Of a stretch of 50,118 bases of DNA, positions 27,575 to 36,934 are shown piece by piece. The notes below the pieces were generated by a model that was not told where the DNA came from, searched no databases, and worked only from the letters and a program-made list of their open reading frames with translations. The stretch comes from an uncultured Ectothiorhodospiraceae bacterium (GTDB lineage Bacteria > Pseudomonadota > Gammaproteobacteria > UBA9214). The DNA is taken from assembly GCA_947258845.1 (NCBI GenBank), contig CAMYJZ010000013.1, positions 1 through 50,118 of the forward strand. Direction: 5' to 3'. A program made the position numbers and the translations under genes. The first letter of the stretch is position 1. Each line of letters opens with the position of its first letter.

Positions 27575-29086
27575 TCAGGCCGTATTGTGCAGATCCAGAC
27601 CTTCATTTTCGCTGTTACGACGTTCTTTCTTGGCACTATCATTGCGGATCAGCTGGAGATCCTGCAGGTAATCGATGCCGATGTCACCGGTGACATATTC
27701 CCCGGTGAATACCGATGCATCGAAATGCTCGATCTTTGAGCTGCCCTTCCTGACGGCATCGATCAGGTCATCCAGGTCCTGATAGACAAGCCAGTCTGCG
27801 CCTATGGCCGCGCACACTTCTTCCTCACTGCGTCCATGCGCAATCAGTTCACTGCCCGTGGGCATATCAATCCCGTAGACGTTGGGGTAGCGGACTGCCG
27901 GTGCCGCCGAGGCGAAATAGACCTTCTTGGCACCTGCCTCGCGCGCCATCTGGATAATCTGCGATGAAGTCGTCCCGCGAACGATGGAGTCGTCGACCAG
28001 CAATACATTCTTGCCCCTGAACTCCAGGTCAATCGCATTGAGCTTCTGGCGAACCGATTTCTTGCGCTGCTGCTGGCCCGGCATGATGAAGGTCCTGCCG
28101 ATATAGCGGTTCTTGATGAAACCCTCGCGGTAGATGACCCCGAGCTTGTTGGCCAGCTGTAACGCTGAGGTGCGGCTGGTATCCGGGATCGGTATGACCA
28201 CGTCGATGTCATGGTCGGGGCGCACCTGCTGGATTTTCATGGCCAGCCTCTCGCCCATGCGCAGCCTTGCCTTGTAGACCGATACGCTGTCGATCATGGA
28301 ATCCGGCCGGGCCAGGTATACGAATTCAAAGATGCAGGGTGAATAGACGGGATGCTCGGCGCACTGACGGGTATGTATCTCCCCGGACAGGGTCATGAAC
28401 ACGGCCTCGCCGGGCGCGAGGTCATCGATCAGTTCGAAGCCCACTACATCCAGGGCCACGCTCTCGGATGCAGCCATGTACTCGGTTCCCTGGGGAGTCT
28501 CCCGCTTGCCGTAGACCAGTGGCCGGATCCCGTGGGGATCACGAAATGCGAGTATGCCGAAGCCCGTGATCATCGCGACCGCCGCGTAGGCCCCCTGGCA
28601 GCGCTTGTGTACACCTGCCACTGCATCAAATACATCATCCACATCGAGGCGCAGCTTGCCCTGCTGTTGCAGCTCATGGGCCAGGACATTGAGCAACACC
28701 TCGGAATCGGAGTCGGTGTTGATCTGGCGCAGGTCTTCCTCGAACAGTTCCTGCTTCAGCTTGTTGGCGTTGGTCAGGTTGCCGTTGTGGGCCAGGCCGA
28801 TACCGTAGGGGGAATTGACGTAGAACGGCTGTGCCTCGGCCGAACTCTCACAGCCGGCGGTCGGATAGCGTACATGGCCAATGCCCATGTTGCCGTGCAG
28901 CCGCAGCATGTGACGGGTATGAAAGACATCCCTTACCAGGCCGTTATCCTTGCGCAGGTACAGGCGACCACCTTCGCAGGTCATGATGCCCGCCGCATCC
29001 TGGCCGCGATGCTGCAGGACTGTCAGGCCGTCGTAAATCGCCTGGTTAACCTGATTACGGGCGACGATGCCGATGATGCCGCACAT
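27575..29086 (-). CDS. purF: Amidophosphoribosyltransferase
   Basis: First committed step of purine synthesis: PRPP plus glutamine gives 5-phosphoribosylamine. It is 503 aa. The N-terminal glutaminase nucleophile is C2 ('MCGIIGIV'), with '[11 protein letters not shown]' and '[16 protein letters not shown]' in the same domain. The C-terminal phosphoribosyltransferase domain has the PRPP loop '[14 protein letters not shown]' (about 366). Upstream cvpA is 36 nt away, the cvpA-purF pair seen in most gammaproteobacteria. The gene is followed by the metZ leader. Confidence 0.97.
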   Translation of the reverse strand: MCGIIGIVARNQVNQAIYDGLTVLQHRGQDAAGIMTCEGGRLYLRKDNGLVRDVFHTRHMLRLHGNMGIGHVRYPTAGCESSAEAQPFYVNSPYGIGLAHNGNLTNANKLKQELFEEDLRQINTDSDSEVLLNVLAHELQQQGKLRLDVDDVFDAVAGVHKRCQGAYAAVAMITGFGILAFRDPHGIRPLVYGKRETPQGTEYMAASESVALDVVGFELIDDLAPGEAVFMTLSGEIHTRQCAEHPVYSPCIFEFVYLARPDSMIDSVSVYKARLRMGERLAMKIQQVRPDHDIDVVIPIPDTSRTSALQLANKLGVIYREGFIKNRYIGRTFIMPGQQQRKKSVRQKLNAIDLEFRGKNVLLVDDSIVRGTTSSQIIQMAREAGAKKVYFASAAPAVRYPNVYGIDMPTGSELIAHGRSEEEVCAAIGADWLVYQDLDDLIDAVRKGSSKIEHFDASVFTGEYVTGDIGIDYLQDLQLIRNDSAKKERRNSENEGLDLHNTA

Positions 29087-29122
29087 AGATGACCCTCTGA
29101 AGCAGCCGTGACTGCCGGTAGA

Positions 29123-29614
29123 CTAAGTGTAGGTTATCTCGCCCAGCATTCCTTCAGGAACGAGGTCATGAATCCAGATGGCGAAATCCTGAAAATAACT
29201 GAGCAGCCGGGATTCCTGCCACCAGCTGTCCTGGGGCAAGTCCGTCAGTCCGGCCAGCAGCACCAGCACGGCGACAATGACCCCTCCGCGCGCCACCCCG
29301 AATACCACGCCCAGCATGCGGTCGGTTCCCGTCAGGCCGGTCTTGTCGACAAGCTTTCCCGCCAGATAATTCACCAGTGCACCCAGCAGCAACACACTGA
29401 TAAAGAGGATACTGAAGGCCGCGATCTTCTGGACCGAGGGTTCTCCCAGCCATTGTGACAGCACAGCGGCCAGGTCCTCGTGAAAGACCATGGCGACCCA
29501 GAAGGCCACCAGCCAGGATGCAAGTGCCAGCGCCTCCTTCACAAACCCGCGGAAGAGACTCAGAACCGCTGAAAGGATAACCAGTGCAATGATTACGATA
29601 TCGATCCAGGCCAT
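29123..29614 (-). CDS. cvpA: CvpA family membrane protein (colicin V production)
   Basis: 163-aa inner-membrane protein with four hydrophobic segments (about 5-25, 28-45, 62-85, 100-120). It contains the CvpA features 'RGFVKEALALASWLVAFWVA' near the second helix and 'DRMLGVVFGVARG' in the loop before the last helix. Needed for colicin V export and linked to envelope stress in enterics; its molecular role is not settled. It precedes purF and may share its promoter. Confidence 0.92.
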   Translation of the reverse strand: MAWIDIVIIALVILSAVLSLFRGFVKEALALASWLVAFWVAMVFHEDLAAVLSQWLGEPSVQKIAAFSILFISVLLLGALVNYLAGKLVDKTGLTGTDRMLGVVFGVARGGVIVAVLVLLAGLTDLPQDSWWQESRLLSYFQDFAIWIHDLVPEGMLGEITYT

Positions 29615-29736
29615 CGCTGTACATCCTCGAAATAAGCGGGCATCAACGACTTAGCCCATTGACTTTAAAATGAATTCAAACAAGGCTTGATCTTAACAGA
29701 TAAGCGATTACCCCTGCCATGTTCATCGGGGAAGAT

Positions 29737-30318
29737 CTAACCGCCCTCCTGGATTACCAGACCCTTGAGCTGCTGCTCCCGCAGCAGGCGCTGCTGCAGC
29801 TTTTCTGCCGTTGCACGATCATCCAGGGGACCGACCAGTACCCGGTAGGTGATCTCACCGCTTGCGGTCTGTATATCCTGGAGAAAGACCTGGAAACCCG
29901 CCTGTCGCAGGCGGTCCCGCAGACCCCGGGCATTGGGCTGCAGGCTGAAACTCCCCACCTGGATAAGCCAGGCGCCTGCCGGGATGGCCGTTGCCGGCAC
30001 CGGTGCGGGTGCGGATGGCTTCGGCTCCGGCGCAGCGGCGACCGGTTTCGCTGCACTTTCGCCGGCAGCCGGTTCCGGTGCAGCGGCCTCCTCTGCGACC
30101 GGTTCGACAACGGCAGGCACCTGCTGTGGTGACGGTCCGGCATCAGGGGACGGTAACTCGATGTGCGCGCGATAATCTATTTTCGGCGGCTCCGGCATAC
30201 CCTGGCTGGCAGGCGACCATTCATCATCCGGTCCCTCCAGAATGATGGGGATGAAGATAACGGCCAGGGAGATTAGAACGACAGCGCCTACCAGCCTTTG
30301 CTTGAGTTTCTGATCCAT
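29737..30318 (-). CDS. dedD: SPOR-domain cell division protein, DedD-like
   Basis: Single-pass inner-membrane protein of 193 aa. Cytoplasmic 'MDQKLKQRLVG' is followed by a helix (about 10-28), then a Pro/Ala/Glu-rich periplasmic linker (35-110). A SPOR domain occupies about 112-193, with 'GAWLIQVGSFS' and 'TYRVLVGPLDDRATAE'. SPOR domains bind denuded septal peptidoglycan, so it should sit at the division ring. The folC-dedD-cvpA-purF order is conserved. Confidence 0.92.
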   Translation of the reverse strand: MDQKLKQRLVGAVVLISLAVIFIPIILEGPDDEWSPASQGMPEPPKIDYRAHIELPSPDAGPSPQQVPAVVEPVAEEAAAPEPAAGESAAKPVAAAPEPKPSAPAPVPATAIPAGAWLIQVGSFSLQPNARGLRDRLRQAGFQVFLQDIQTASGEITYRVLVGPLDDRATAEKLQQRLLREQQLKGLVIQEGG

Positions 30319-30369
30319 GGTGTTCTCGCGGTAATCGCCGCCAAACCGTGCGGGTTTATACCCGCCCGA

Positions 30370-31638
30370 CTATACCCTACCTCCGCCGGCTTCCGCCACG
30401 GTATGAAAAGAGCCGCAGACGATTATCCTGTCCCCTTCACGGGCCTTGTCACGGGCCGCCCGCATGGCCTCGGCGACCGTGCTGCAGGGATGCAACCTGT
30501 CGGCATCGAGCAGTTCGCGCAGTTGACTGCCGAGCGCCTCTGAACTCAGACCGCGATCGATATCCAGACCTGCGGGATACCAGTGATCGATTGCGCCTGA
30601 CAGGGCATTCGCTACGCCCCGCGCATCCTTGTCATCAAGCATGCCAATGACACAGTGCGTCTGTCCCAGGCAGGGCCGTGCATCGAGGGCCTCGGCGAGG
30701 CGCCTGGCGCCGTGGGGATTGTGGGCGACATCCAGAATCGTTTCCACCGCCCCCGGAATAACCTGGAATCGCGCCGCCAGGGTGATGGTTTGCAGCCCCG
30801 TGTTGATGGCGGCCTGATTGACCGGGAAGCGCTGCTGCAGCAGTTCCAGCACCATCATCACGCCGCAGGCGTTCTCGATCTGGTGTTGCCCGGGCAATGA
30901 CGGCAATGGCAGATCCTGATAACTGCGCCCGGGACCATGCCATTGCCAGCTATCCGTGCGGGACTCGCAGCTGAATTGCTGGTTGAGGCAGTACCACAGG
31001 GCCCCGGTTTCATCGGCCACCCGCTCGAGGCTGGATGGCGGGAACGGATCACTGCAGACAGCCGGCCGGCCAGCACGAAAGATCCCGGCCTTTTCCCGGC
31101 CGACTGCCTCGCGGTCGTTACCCAGCCAGCGTACGTGATCAATCCCGATAGCAGTGACCAGCGCTACATCGGGATCAACCACGTTGACGGCATCCAGGCG
31201 GCCGCCCAGCCCGACTTCCAGCAGGACAATATCGAGTGCCGCCTGCCTGAAAATATGCAGAGCCGCCAGGGTGCCGAACTCGAAGTACGACAGGGACTCC
31301 CCTTCCCGCCCTGCATCGACCGCCTGAAAGGCCATACACAGTGCCTCGTCAGCCACCTCGCCGGCGTTTACATGCACCCGTTCGTTGTAGCGTTGCAGGT
31401 GTGGAGAGGTATAGCAGCCGACGCGGTAGCCACCCGCAAGGTAGATGGCCTCGAGCATCGCCACACTGGAACCTTTGCCGTTGGTGCCTGCGACGCTGAC
31501 TACAGTATGCCCGGCATCCAGGACACCCATGCGCGCCGCCACCCTGGCGACACGCTCCAGACCCAGATCGATTTTCTTCGGGTGCAGACCTTCCTGCCAG
31601 TGCAGCCAATCCGACAGGGTGGTGAATCGCGGTTTCAT
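30370..31638 (-). CDS. folC: Bifunctional folylpolyglutamate/dihydrofolate synthase
   Basis: Adds glutamate to dihydropteroate and then to tetrahydrofolates, using ATP. Mur-ligase fold, 422 aa. The P-loop is 'VAGTNGKGSS' (about 49-58) with 'YTSPHLQRYNERV' after it. 'LLEVGLGGRLDAVNV' is the metal-binding region, 'TAIGIDHVRWLG' the central stretch, and 'ILDVAHNPHGARRL' the C-terminal domain signature. It follows accD by 86 nt. Confidence 0.96.
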   Translation of the reverse strand: MKPRFTTLSDWLHWQEGLHPKKIDLGLERVARVAARMGVLDAGHTVVSVAGTNGKGSSVAMLEAIYLAGGYRVGCYTSPHLQRYNERVHVNAGEVADEALCMAFQAVDAGREGESLSYFEFGTLAALHIFRQAALDIVLLEVGLGGRLDAVNVVDPDVALVTAIGIDHVRWLGNDREAVGREKAGIFRAGRPAVCSDPFPPSSLERVADETGALWYCLNQQFSCESRTDSWQWHGPGRSYQDLPLPSLPGQHQIENACGVMMVLELLQQRFPVNQAAINTGLQTITLAARFQVIPGAVETILDVAHNPHGARRLAEALDARPCLGQTHCVIGMLDDKDARGVANALSGAIDHWYPAGLDIDRGLSSEALGSQLRELLDADRLHPCSTVAEAMRAARDKAREGDRIIVCGSFHTVAEAGGGRV

Positions 31639-31724
31639 AAATCAGCGGCGAGTGCTGGCGGGAGTGGTAACCGACCCGCGTGTCCCTGCGCGCAACGACG
31701 GGATGCCGGGAACAGTCGGCTGTC

Positions 31725-32591
31725 TCAGGCCACCGGTGCGGGTCGGCCGGTCAGCATCGCCAGCAGACTGGCGACCTTTTCACGCATTTCCCGACGGTCC
31801 ACGATCATGTCGATGGCACCGTGATCGAGCAGGAATTCACTGCGCTGGAAGCCTTCGGGGAGGGTTTCGCGAACGGTCTGCTCGATTACCCGTGGCCCGG
31901 CAAATCCGATCAGGGCCCGGGGTTCGGCGATATTGATATCACCCAGCATCGCAAAACTCGCCGAGACCCCGCCCATGGTCGGGTCGGTGAGCACCGAGAT
32001 GTAGGGCTGGCCGGCAGCCGAGAGTCGCGTCAGCGCTGCACTGGTTTTTGCCATTTGCATAAGCGAGAACAGGGCCTCCTGCATGCGCGCCCCGCCACTT
32101 GCGGAAAAGCAGATCAGCGGTACTTTTTCCTCGAGACAGGCATTGATGCCGCGCACAAAGCGCTCGCCGACGACGGAGCCCATGGAACCGCCCATGAAAC
32201 TGAAATCGAAAGCGGCCGCCACCAGGGGCACGCCTGCAAGCGTTCCGCGCATGACCACCAGGGCATCTTTTTCACCGGTTGCCTTCTGCGCAGTGTTCAG
32301 CCGGTCACGGTACTTCTTGCTGTCCTTGAACTTGAGCATGTCGACCGGTTCAAGGCCGGCACCGATCTCCTGCTGCGAGTCCGCGTCCAGGAACAGTTCC
32401 AGCCGACGCCGCGCGCCGATGCGTATGTGGTGACTGCATTTCGGACAGACGTCGAAGTTCCTGTCGAGCTCGGACCGGTACAGCACGGCACTGCACTTGT
32501 CGCACTTGATCCACAGACCCTCGGGCACGTTGCGCTTGCTGCCGCCCACTGTGCGGATCTTGGAGGGCACCAATTTTCTGAACCAGCTCAT
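31725..32591 (-). CDS. accD: Acetyl-CoA carboxylase carboxyltransferase subunit beta
   Basis: Beta half of the carboxyltransferase that makes malonyl-CoA for fatty acid synthesis. It is 288 aa. The N-terminal zinc ribbon has C30, C33, C49 and C52. The crotonase-like domain follows, with '[15 protein letters not shown]'-type loop residues (about 143-160) and '[18 protein letters not shown]' lining the acyl site. Start '[12 protein letters not shown]' is typical. 41 nt after the trpA stop. Confidence 0.97.
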   Translation of the reverse strand: MSWFRKLVPSKIRTVGGSKRNVPEGLWIKCDKCSAVLYRSELDRNFDVCPKCSHHIRIGARRRLELFLDADSQQEIGAGLEPVDMLKFKDSKKYRDRLNTAQKATGEKDALVVMRGTLAGVPLVAAAFDFSFMGGSMGSVVGERFVRGINACLEEKVPLICFSASGGARMQEALFSLMQMAKTSAALTRLSAAGQPYISVLTDPTMGGVSASFAMLGDINIAEPRALIGFAGPRVIEQTVRETLPEGFQRSEFLLDHGAIDMIVDRREMREKVASLLAMLTGRPAPVA

Positions 32592-32632
32592 AGTGTCGAT
32601 TGTACCCTAGATTTCGTTACCGGCATCCGCCG

Positions 32633-33448
32633 TCATGTCACTGCCTGCGCGTCGATGGCGGTGCGCATCGCCGCCACCGTGGCCGCAAGTTCCGCGGGAA
32701 TCAATTCGGGGCTGTCGACCAGCCCGGCCACCTTGCCGACTAGCGCACTGCCGACCACAACGGCATCGGCGACCCGGGCAACCTCGGCAGCGGATTCAGG
32801 ATCACGGATCCCGAAACCCACACCCAGCGGCAGGTCGGTGAAGCCGCGAATCACATCCAGCTTGTCCGCGACCGCCCCCACGTCCAGCCGGTTGGCACCC
32901 GTCACGCCCTTGAATGACACATAGTAGATAAAGCCGCTCGCGGACTGGCTGACCAGGTGCATGCGTTCCTCGCTGCTGGTGGGCGACAGCAGGAATATCG
33001 TGTCCAGTGAGTGGGCCTGCAGGGCACGGACCAGGTCGTCGGCCTCTTCCGGTGGCATATCCACGGTCAGCACGCCGTCCACGCCCGCCGCGGCCGCAAC
33101 CTCGGCGAAGTCTTCGTAGCCCCACACCTCGATGGGATTGAGGTAACCCATCAGAATAACCGGGGTGTCCTTGTCGCTATTGCGGAATTCGCGCACCATG
33201 TCGAGCACGTCGTGAAGGCTGACATGATGGACCAGGGCACGCTCACAGGCGGCCTGGATCACCGGCCCGTCCGCCATGGGATCGGAAAACGGGACGCCGA
33301 TCTCGACCAGGTCGGCCCCGGCCGCAACCAGTGCATGCAGCAGGGGCACGGTCACATCCGGTTGCGGATCACCGGCCGTCACATACGGTATCAGTGCCTT
33401 GCGCCGTTGCTCGCCGAGTTCCCTGAAACGCAGCTGTATACGGCTCAT
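32633..33448 (-). CDS. trpA: Tryptophan synthase alpha chain
   Basis: Splits indole-3-glycerol phosphate into indole and glyceraldehyde-3-phosphate, channelling indole to TrpB. It is 271 aa. Catalytic E49 ('[11 protein letters not shown]') and D60 are at the canonical positions. '[12 protein letters not shown]' and '[12 protein letters not shown]' form later strands and the phosphate site. Its ATG overlaps the trpB stop (ATGA), so the two subunits are coupled. Confidence 0.97.
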   Translation of the reverse strand: MSRIQLRFRELGEQRRKALIPYVTAGDPQPDVTVPLLHALVAAGADLVEIGVPFSDPMADGPVIQAACERALVHHVSLHDVLDMVREFRNSDKDTPVILMGYLNPIEVWGYEDFAEVAAAAGVDGVLTVDMPPEEADDLVRALQAHSLDTIFLLSPTSSEERMHLVSQSASGFIYYVSFKGVTGANRLDVGAVADKLDVIRGFTDLPLGVGFGIRDPESAAEVARVADAVVVGSALVGKVAGLVDSPELIPAELAATVAAMRTAIDAQAVT

Positions 33449-34674
33449 ACCCTGATGCCCTCGAGGTCGGCCACGGTGTGGATGTCCTTGTCACCCCGAC
33501 CCGAGAGGTTCACCACGATGATGCTGTCCCTGTCCATGCCGGCCGCCAACCGGGCGGTATAGGCCAGTGCATGACTGGATTCCAGTGCCGGCATGATGCC
33601 CTCGGTGCGGGTCAGCTGGTGAAACGCCGCCAGGGCCTCGGTATCGGTAACCGTGTCATAGCGGGCACGGCCGCTGTCTTTCAGCCAGGCATGCTCCGGG
33701 CCCACGCCCGGGTAATCGAGACCGGCCGAGATCGAATGGGTCTCGATGATCTGACCATCACTGTCCTCCATGAGATAGGTGCGGTTGCCATGCAGCACCC
33801 CGGACTTGCCGGCGCACAAGGGCGCGGCATGGCGCCCCGTATCCAGTCCGTCACCGCCGGCCTCGATGCCGTAGATCGTCACATCCTGGTCATCGAGAAA
33901 CGGATAAAACAGGCCGATGGCATTTGAACCACCGCCGACGCAGGCCACCAGCGCATCCGGCAGGCGGCCGGTCTGCTCCAGTACCTGGGCACGTGCCTCC
34001 CGGCCGATGACCGCCTGGAACTCACGCACCATCACCGGATAGGGGTGCGGTCCGGCGACCGTGCCGATAATGTAGAAGGTATTGTCCACGTTGGTCACCC
34101 AGTCGCGCAGGGCCTCGTTGAGCGCGTCCTTGAGCGTCCTGGAGCCGGACTCCACCGGCACCACCTCGGCACCCAGCAGGCGCATCCGGTAGACATTGAT
34201 GGCCTGGCGCCGGATATCCTCGGCACCCATGTAGACCACGCATTCCATGCCGAAGCGTGCCGCCACGGTGGCCGAGGCAACGCCGTGCTGGCCGGCACCG
34301 GTCTCGGCGATGACACGCCGCTTGCCCATGCGCCTTGCCAGCAGGGCCTGGCCGACCGTGTTATTGATCTTGTGTGCGCCGGTATGATTGAGGTCTTCGC
34401 GCTTCAGGTAGATACGCGCACCTCCGATTGCGTCGCTGAGACGCTCGGCGTAATACAGTGGCGAGGGACGCCCGACATAGTGACGCAAATCCGAATCGAA
34501 TTCCGCCAGGAACTCCGGGTCCTTGATGTATTGGCTAAAGGCGGCATTCAGCTCATCGAGGGGGCGCATCAGGGTCTCTGCAACGAACTGCCCGCCATAG
34601 GGCCCGAAATGCCCGCGTTCATCGGGCAGGGTATCGTTCAGTTTGGCGGCTTCAGCAGCCGGTCTCTGTTCCAC
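33445..34674 (-). CDS. trpB: Tryptophan synthase beta chain
   Basis: PLP enzyme that condenses indole with serine to tryptophan. It is 409 aa from a GTG at 34674, placed by the AGGAG site 9 nt upstream. PLP lysine K102 is in '[14 protein letters not shown]'. '[12 protein letters not shown]' forms the cofactor region, '[10 protein letters not shown]' the phosphate loop, and 'ESSHALAY' the end of the active site. The start lies 23 nt inside the end of trpF. TrpB1-type by length. Confidence 0.97.
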   Translation of the reverse strand: MEQRPAAEAAKLNDTLPDERGHFGPYGGQFVAETLMRPLDELNAAFSQYIKDPEFLAEFDSDLRHYVGRPSPLYYAERLSDAIGGARIYLKREDLNHTGAHKINNTVGQALLARRMGKRRVIAETGAGQHGVASATVAARFGMECVVYMGAEDIRRQAINVYRMRLLGAEVVPVESGSRTLKDALNEALRDWVTNVDNTFYIIGTVAGPHPYPVMVREFQAVIGREARAQVLEQTGRLPDALVACVGGGSNAIGLFYPFLDDQDVTIYGIEAGGDGLDTGRHAAPLCAGKSGVLHGNRTYLMEDSDGQIIETHSISAGLDYPGVGPEHAWLKDSGRARYDTVTDTEALAAFHQLTRTEGIMPALESSHALAYTARLAAGMDRDSIIVVNLSGRGDKDIHTVADLEGIRV

Positions 34675-35290
34675 AACGGGTTACTCCTTTCATGAAGGCC
34701 GATATCCTGTCAGCCGATTTAATGCCCTTGCTGCTTTCCACGCCACTGCTGACATCGACGGCATAGGGCCGGACCCGGCGAATGGCAGTCGCCACATTTT
34801 CCGGCGCCAGACCCCCGGCCAGAATAAGCGGCAGCGGCAGGCGCTCCGGGACCCGATCCCAGTCAAAGGGCTCACCGCCTCCGCCATGTGCCTGCGGTTG
34901 CCAGGCATCGAGCAGCAAACCGGCGGCATCCGGGTAGGCCGCCACCTGCCCGTGCAGGTCGACCCCGGGTTTCATTGCCACTGACTTGATGAACGGCAGG
35001 CCAACAGCCGCGCATTCGCTGTTCGATTCCTGACCATGAAACTGTAGCAAACCCAGCGGCACCTGATCGAGCACCTCCCGGATACTGGCGGGTGCTGCAT
35101 TGACAAACAGGCCGACGACACTGACAAAGGGTGCGACTTCGGCGGCAATCCGCCGTGCCTGTTCAGGCGTCACATAGCGCGGGCTGTCCGGGTAGAACAC
35201 CAGACCGATGGCGTCAGCGCCGCTGTCAACGGCGCTGCGGGCATCCTGTACACGGGTGATACCGCAGATTTTAACGCGGGTACGCATCAT
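34652..35290 (-). CDS. trpF: Phosphoribosylanthranilate isomerase
   Basis: Third committed tryptophan step: isomerises PRA to CdRP. (beta/alpha)8 barrel of 212 aa. The general base is C9 in 'VKICGIT', the conserved '[14 protein letters not shown]' (about 25-38) follows, and the phosphate-binding end is '[15 protein letters not shown]'. Start is one of two adjacent ATGs. It overlaps trpB by 23 nt. The chromosomal neighbours truA upstream and accD downstream match Pseudomonas except that trpBA are inserted here. Confidence 0.96.
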   Translation of the reverse strand: MMRTRVKICGITRVQDARSAVDSGADAIGLVFYPDSPRYVTPEQARRIAAEVAPFVSVVGLFVNAAPASIREVLDQVPLGLLQFHGQESNSECAAVGLPFIKSVAMKPGVDLHGQVAAYPDAAGLLLDAWQPQAHGGGGEPFDWDRVPERLPLPLILAGGLAPENVATAIRRVRPYAVDVSSGVESSKGIKSADRISAFMKGVTRCGTETGC

Positions 35291-35366
35291 CGGGCCATTT
35301 TAAAACATCGTCACGGGTGCTGCCTGTGTGCAAGCGTAACAGAAACCCGTGGAAGTGAGGGGGTGA

Positions 35367-36149
35367 CTAGCGAACGTAGCATGGCAGCCAGCCACCCGCC
35401 GGCAGGTCGAAGCGTTCGGGATAGCGGACCGCAACCAGGTACAGTCCCGGTGCCGGTGCCGTCACTCCACTGAGGGTTCGATCCCGGGCCGCCAGCACCT
35501 CGGCGACCCACCCGGGCGCAGCCTCGCCGCGTCCCACACGGATCAGCACCCCGGCTATACAGCGCACCATGTGATGCAGGAAGGCATTCGCCACCACGTC
35601 GATGTAGAGAAAATTGCCCTGGCGAAGCACCTCAAGTTGATAGAGTGTCCGCACCGGGTGTTTTGCCTGGCAGGCAGCGGCGCGAAATGAGCTGAAGTCA
35701 TGCTCGCCCAGGAGATGGCGCGCGCCCTCGGCCATGCGGGTGGCATCAAGTGCAGAATATTCCCAGCAGCTCCTGCTTCTTAGCAGGGCCGAGGGACAGG
35801 GCGCGTTGAGAATTACATAGCGGTAATGACGCCTGCGGGCGGAGAACCGGGCATGAAAATTCTCATCGACCATCCTTGCCCACTGGACCCGTATATCCGC
35901 CGGCAGGTTGGCATTGGTGCCGCGTATCCACGCCCTGGCATCACGCTGCGCGAGACTGTCGAAATGCACGACTTGGCCGGTCGCATGGACGCCGGTATCG
36001 GTACGTCCGGCGCACACCGTCCTCAATTCATGGTCGGCAACCCGTGTCAGCGCCTCTTCCAGACTCCCCTGCACGGTCCGGCCGGTGCGCTGCTGCTGCC
36101 AGCCACAGAAATCCGTACCATCGAATTCAACACCCAGGGCTATCCGCAT
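35367..36149 (-). CDS. truA: tRNA pseudouridine(38-40) synthase TruA
   Basis: Makes pseudouridine at positions 38-40 of the tRNA anticodon arm. It is 260 aa. Catalytic D51 is in 'CAGRTDTGVHATGQ'. 'VEFDGTDFCGWQ' opens the protein, and 'ANAFLHHMVRCIAGVLIRVG' carries the conserved RNA-binding segment near the C-terminus. Between the EcfT-like gene (60 nt away) and trpF (76 nt). Confidence 0.96.
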   Translation of the reverse strand: MRIALGVEFDGTDFCGWQQQRTGRTVQGSLEEALTRVADHELRTVCAGRTDTGVHATGQVVHFDSLAQRDARAWIRGTNANLPADIRVQWARMVDENFHARFSARRRHYRYVILNAPCPSALLRSRSCWEYSALDATRMAEGARHLLGEHDFSSFRAAACQAKHPVRTLYQLEVLRQGNFLYIDVVANAFLHHMVRCIAGVLIRVGRGEAAPGWVAEVLAARDRTLSGVTAPAPGLYLVAVRYPERFDLPAGGWLPCYVR

Positions 36150-36209
36150 GTTGACTGTAGATGCAGGGGTCGCTTGCTCACCGAGATTGCCCGGATCAGG
36201 CGCTGCTTG

Positions 36210-36899
36210 TCAGCGGCCGGCCAGGAAGCCGATCAGGACGGCCAGCAGGAGCGGGAAAAGCCACTGGACCGCGGGAGGTGCGTCAGGCTCGGCAACGTCG
36301 ATCACGGCGCTGGCCGACTTGTCTGCCTGTGCCAGCACACTGGAATAGACGGCATTGGCATGAAAGACCAGTCGCGACAGGCCCCGCTGCTGCTGGTTTT
36401 TTTGCTGGAGCACATCGCTCACGATGGCCTGTACGGGTACCACGGCCTCCAGGGTAAGCAGCACCCGGACGGCAAAACGCTCGCGTGCCAGCGGGCCCAG
36501 AAAGGGGGCGCCAAGCTGCATGAGTGCGGAGACCAGCTGTCCGCGCTCCGTCACCTGAAGCAGGAAATGCACCGCGCTCACAATGCAGACCAGCGCGAAA
36601 ATACGGGCCAGTCCATAACCGAGTCCCTGCAATGTCGGCGAAACTGCACCCAGTGCAGGCCACAGCAGTTCACCCGGTGTCCACCACCCGTACACCAGCA
36701 GGATGGCGACCAGCAGCCAGCGCAGGCGTATGACCATGCTCAGCAATCCACCCGGTGCCGGAAATCCCGCCATGGCATAGGCCAGCAACAGGCCGAATGT
36801 CCCGCCAAGCAGCACCAGGGGTTGTGCCAGCGCCATGCCGGCAATGAAGACCAGCAGGCCCGCGATGCGGACAAGCGGATGCAGGGGGTATATATTCAT
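36210..36899 (-). CDS. Membrane protein resembling CbiQ/EcfT transporter components
   Basis: 229-aa protein with about four hydrophobic segments: 8-45 (two short helices), 58-75, 93-115 and 212-228. The middle carries 'QLVSALMQLGAPFLGPLARERFAVR', which resembles the coupling-helix region of ECF transporter T components. The known EcfT motif of two Ala-Arg-Gly boxes is not clearly present, so the call is tentative. No ECF ATPase or substrate-binding S component is nearby. It lies between fimV and truA, where many relatives have nothing. Start supported only by homology-like length. Confidence 0.55.
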   Translation of the reverse strand: MNIYPLHPLVRIAGLLVFIAGMALAQPLVLLGGTFGLLLAYAMAGFPAPGGLLSMVIRLRWLLVAILLVYGWWTPGELLWPALGAVSPTLQGLGYGLARIFALVCIVSAVHFLLQVTERGQLVSALMQLGAPFLGPLARERFAVRVLLTLEAVVPVQAIVSDVLQQKNQQQRGLSRLVFHANAVYSSVLAQADKSASAVIDVAEPDAPPAVQWLFPLLLAVLIGFLAGR

Positions 36900-36934
36900 C
36901 CCGGGCAGACCCGTGGGCGAAGCCGGCGGCCGGG

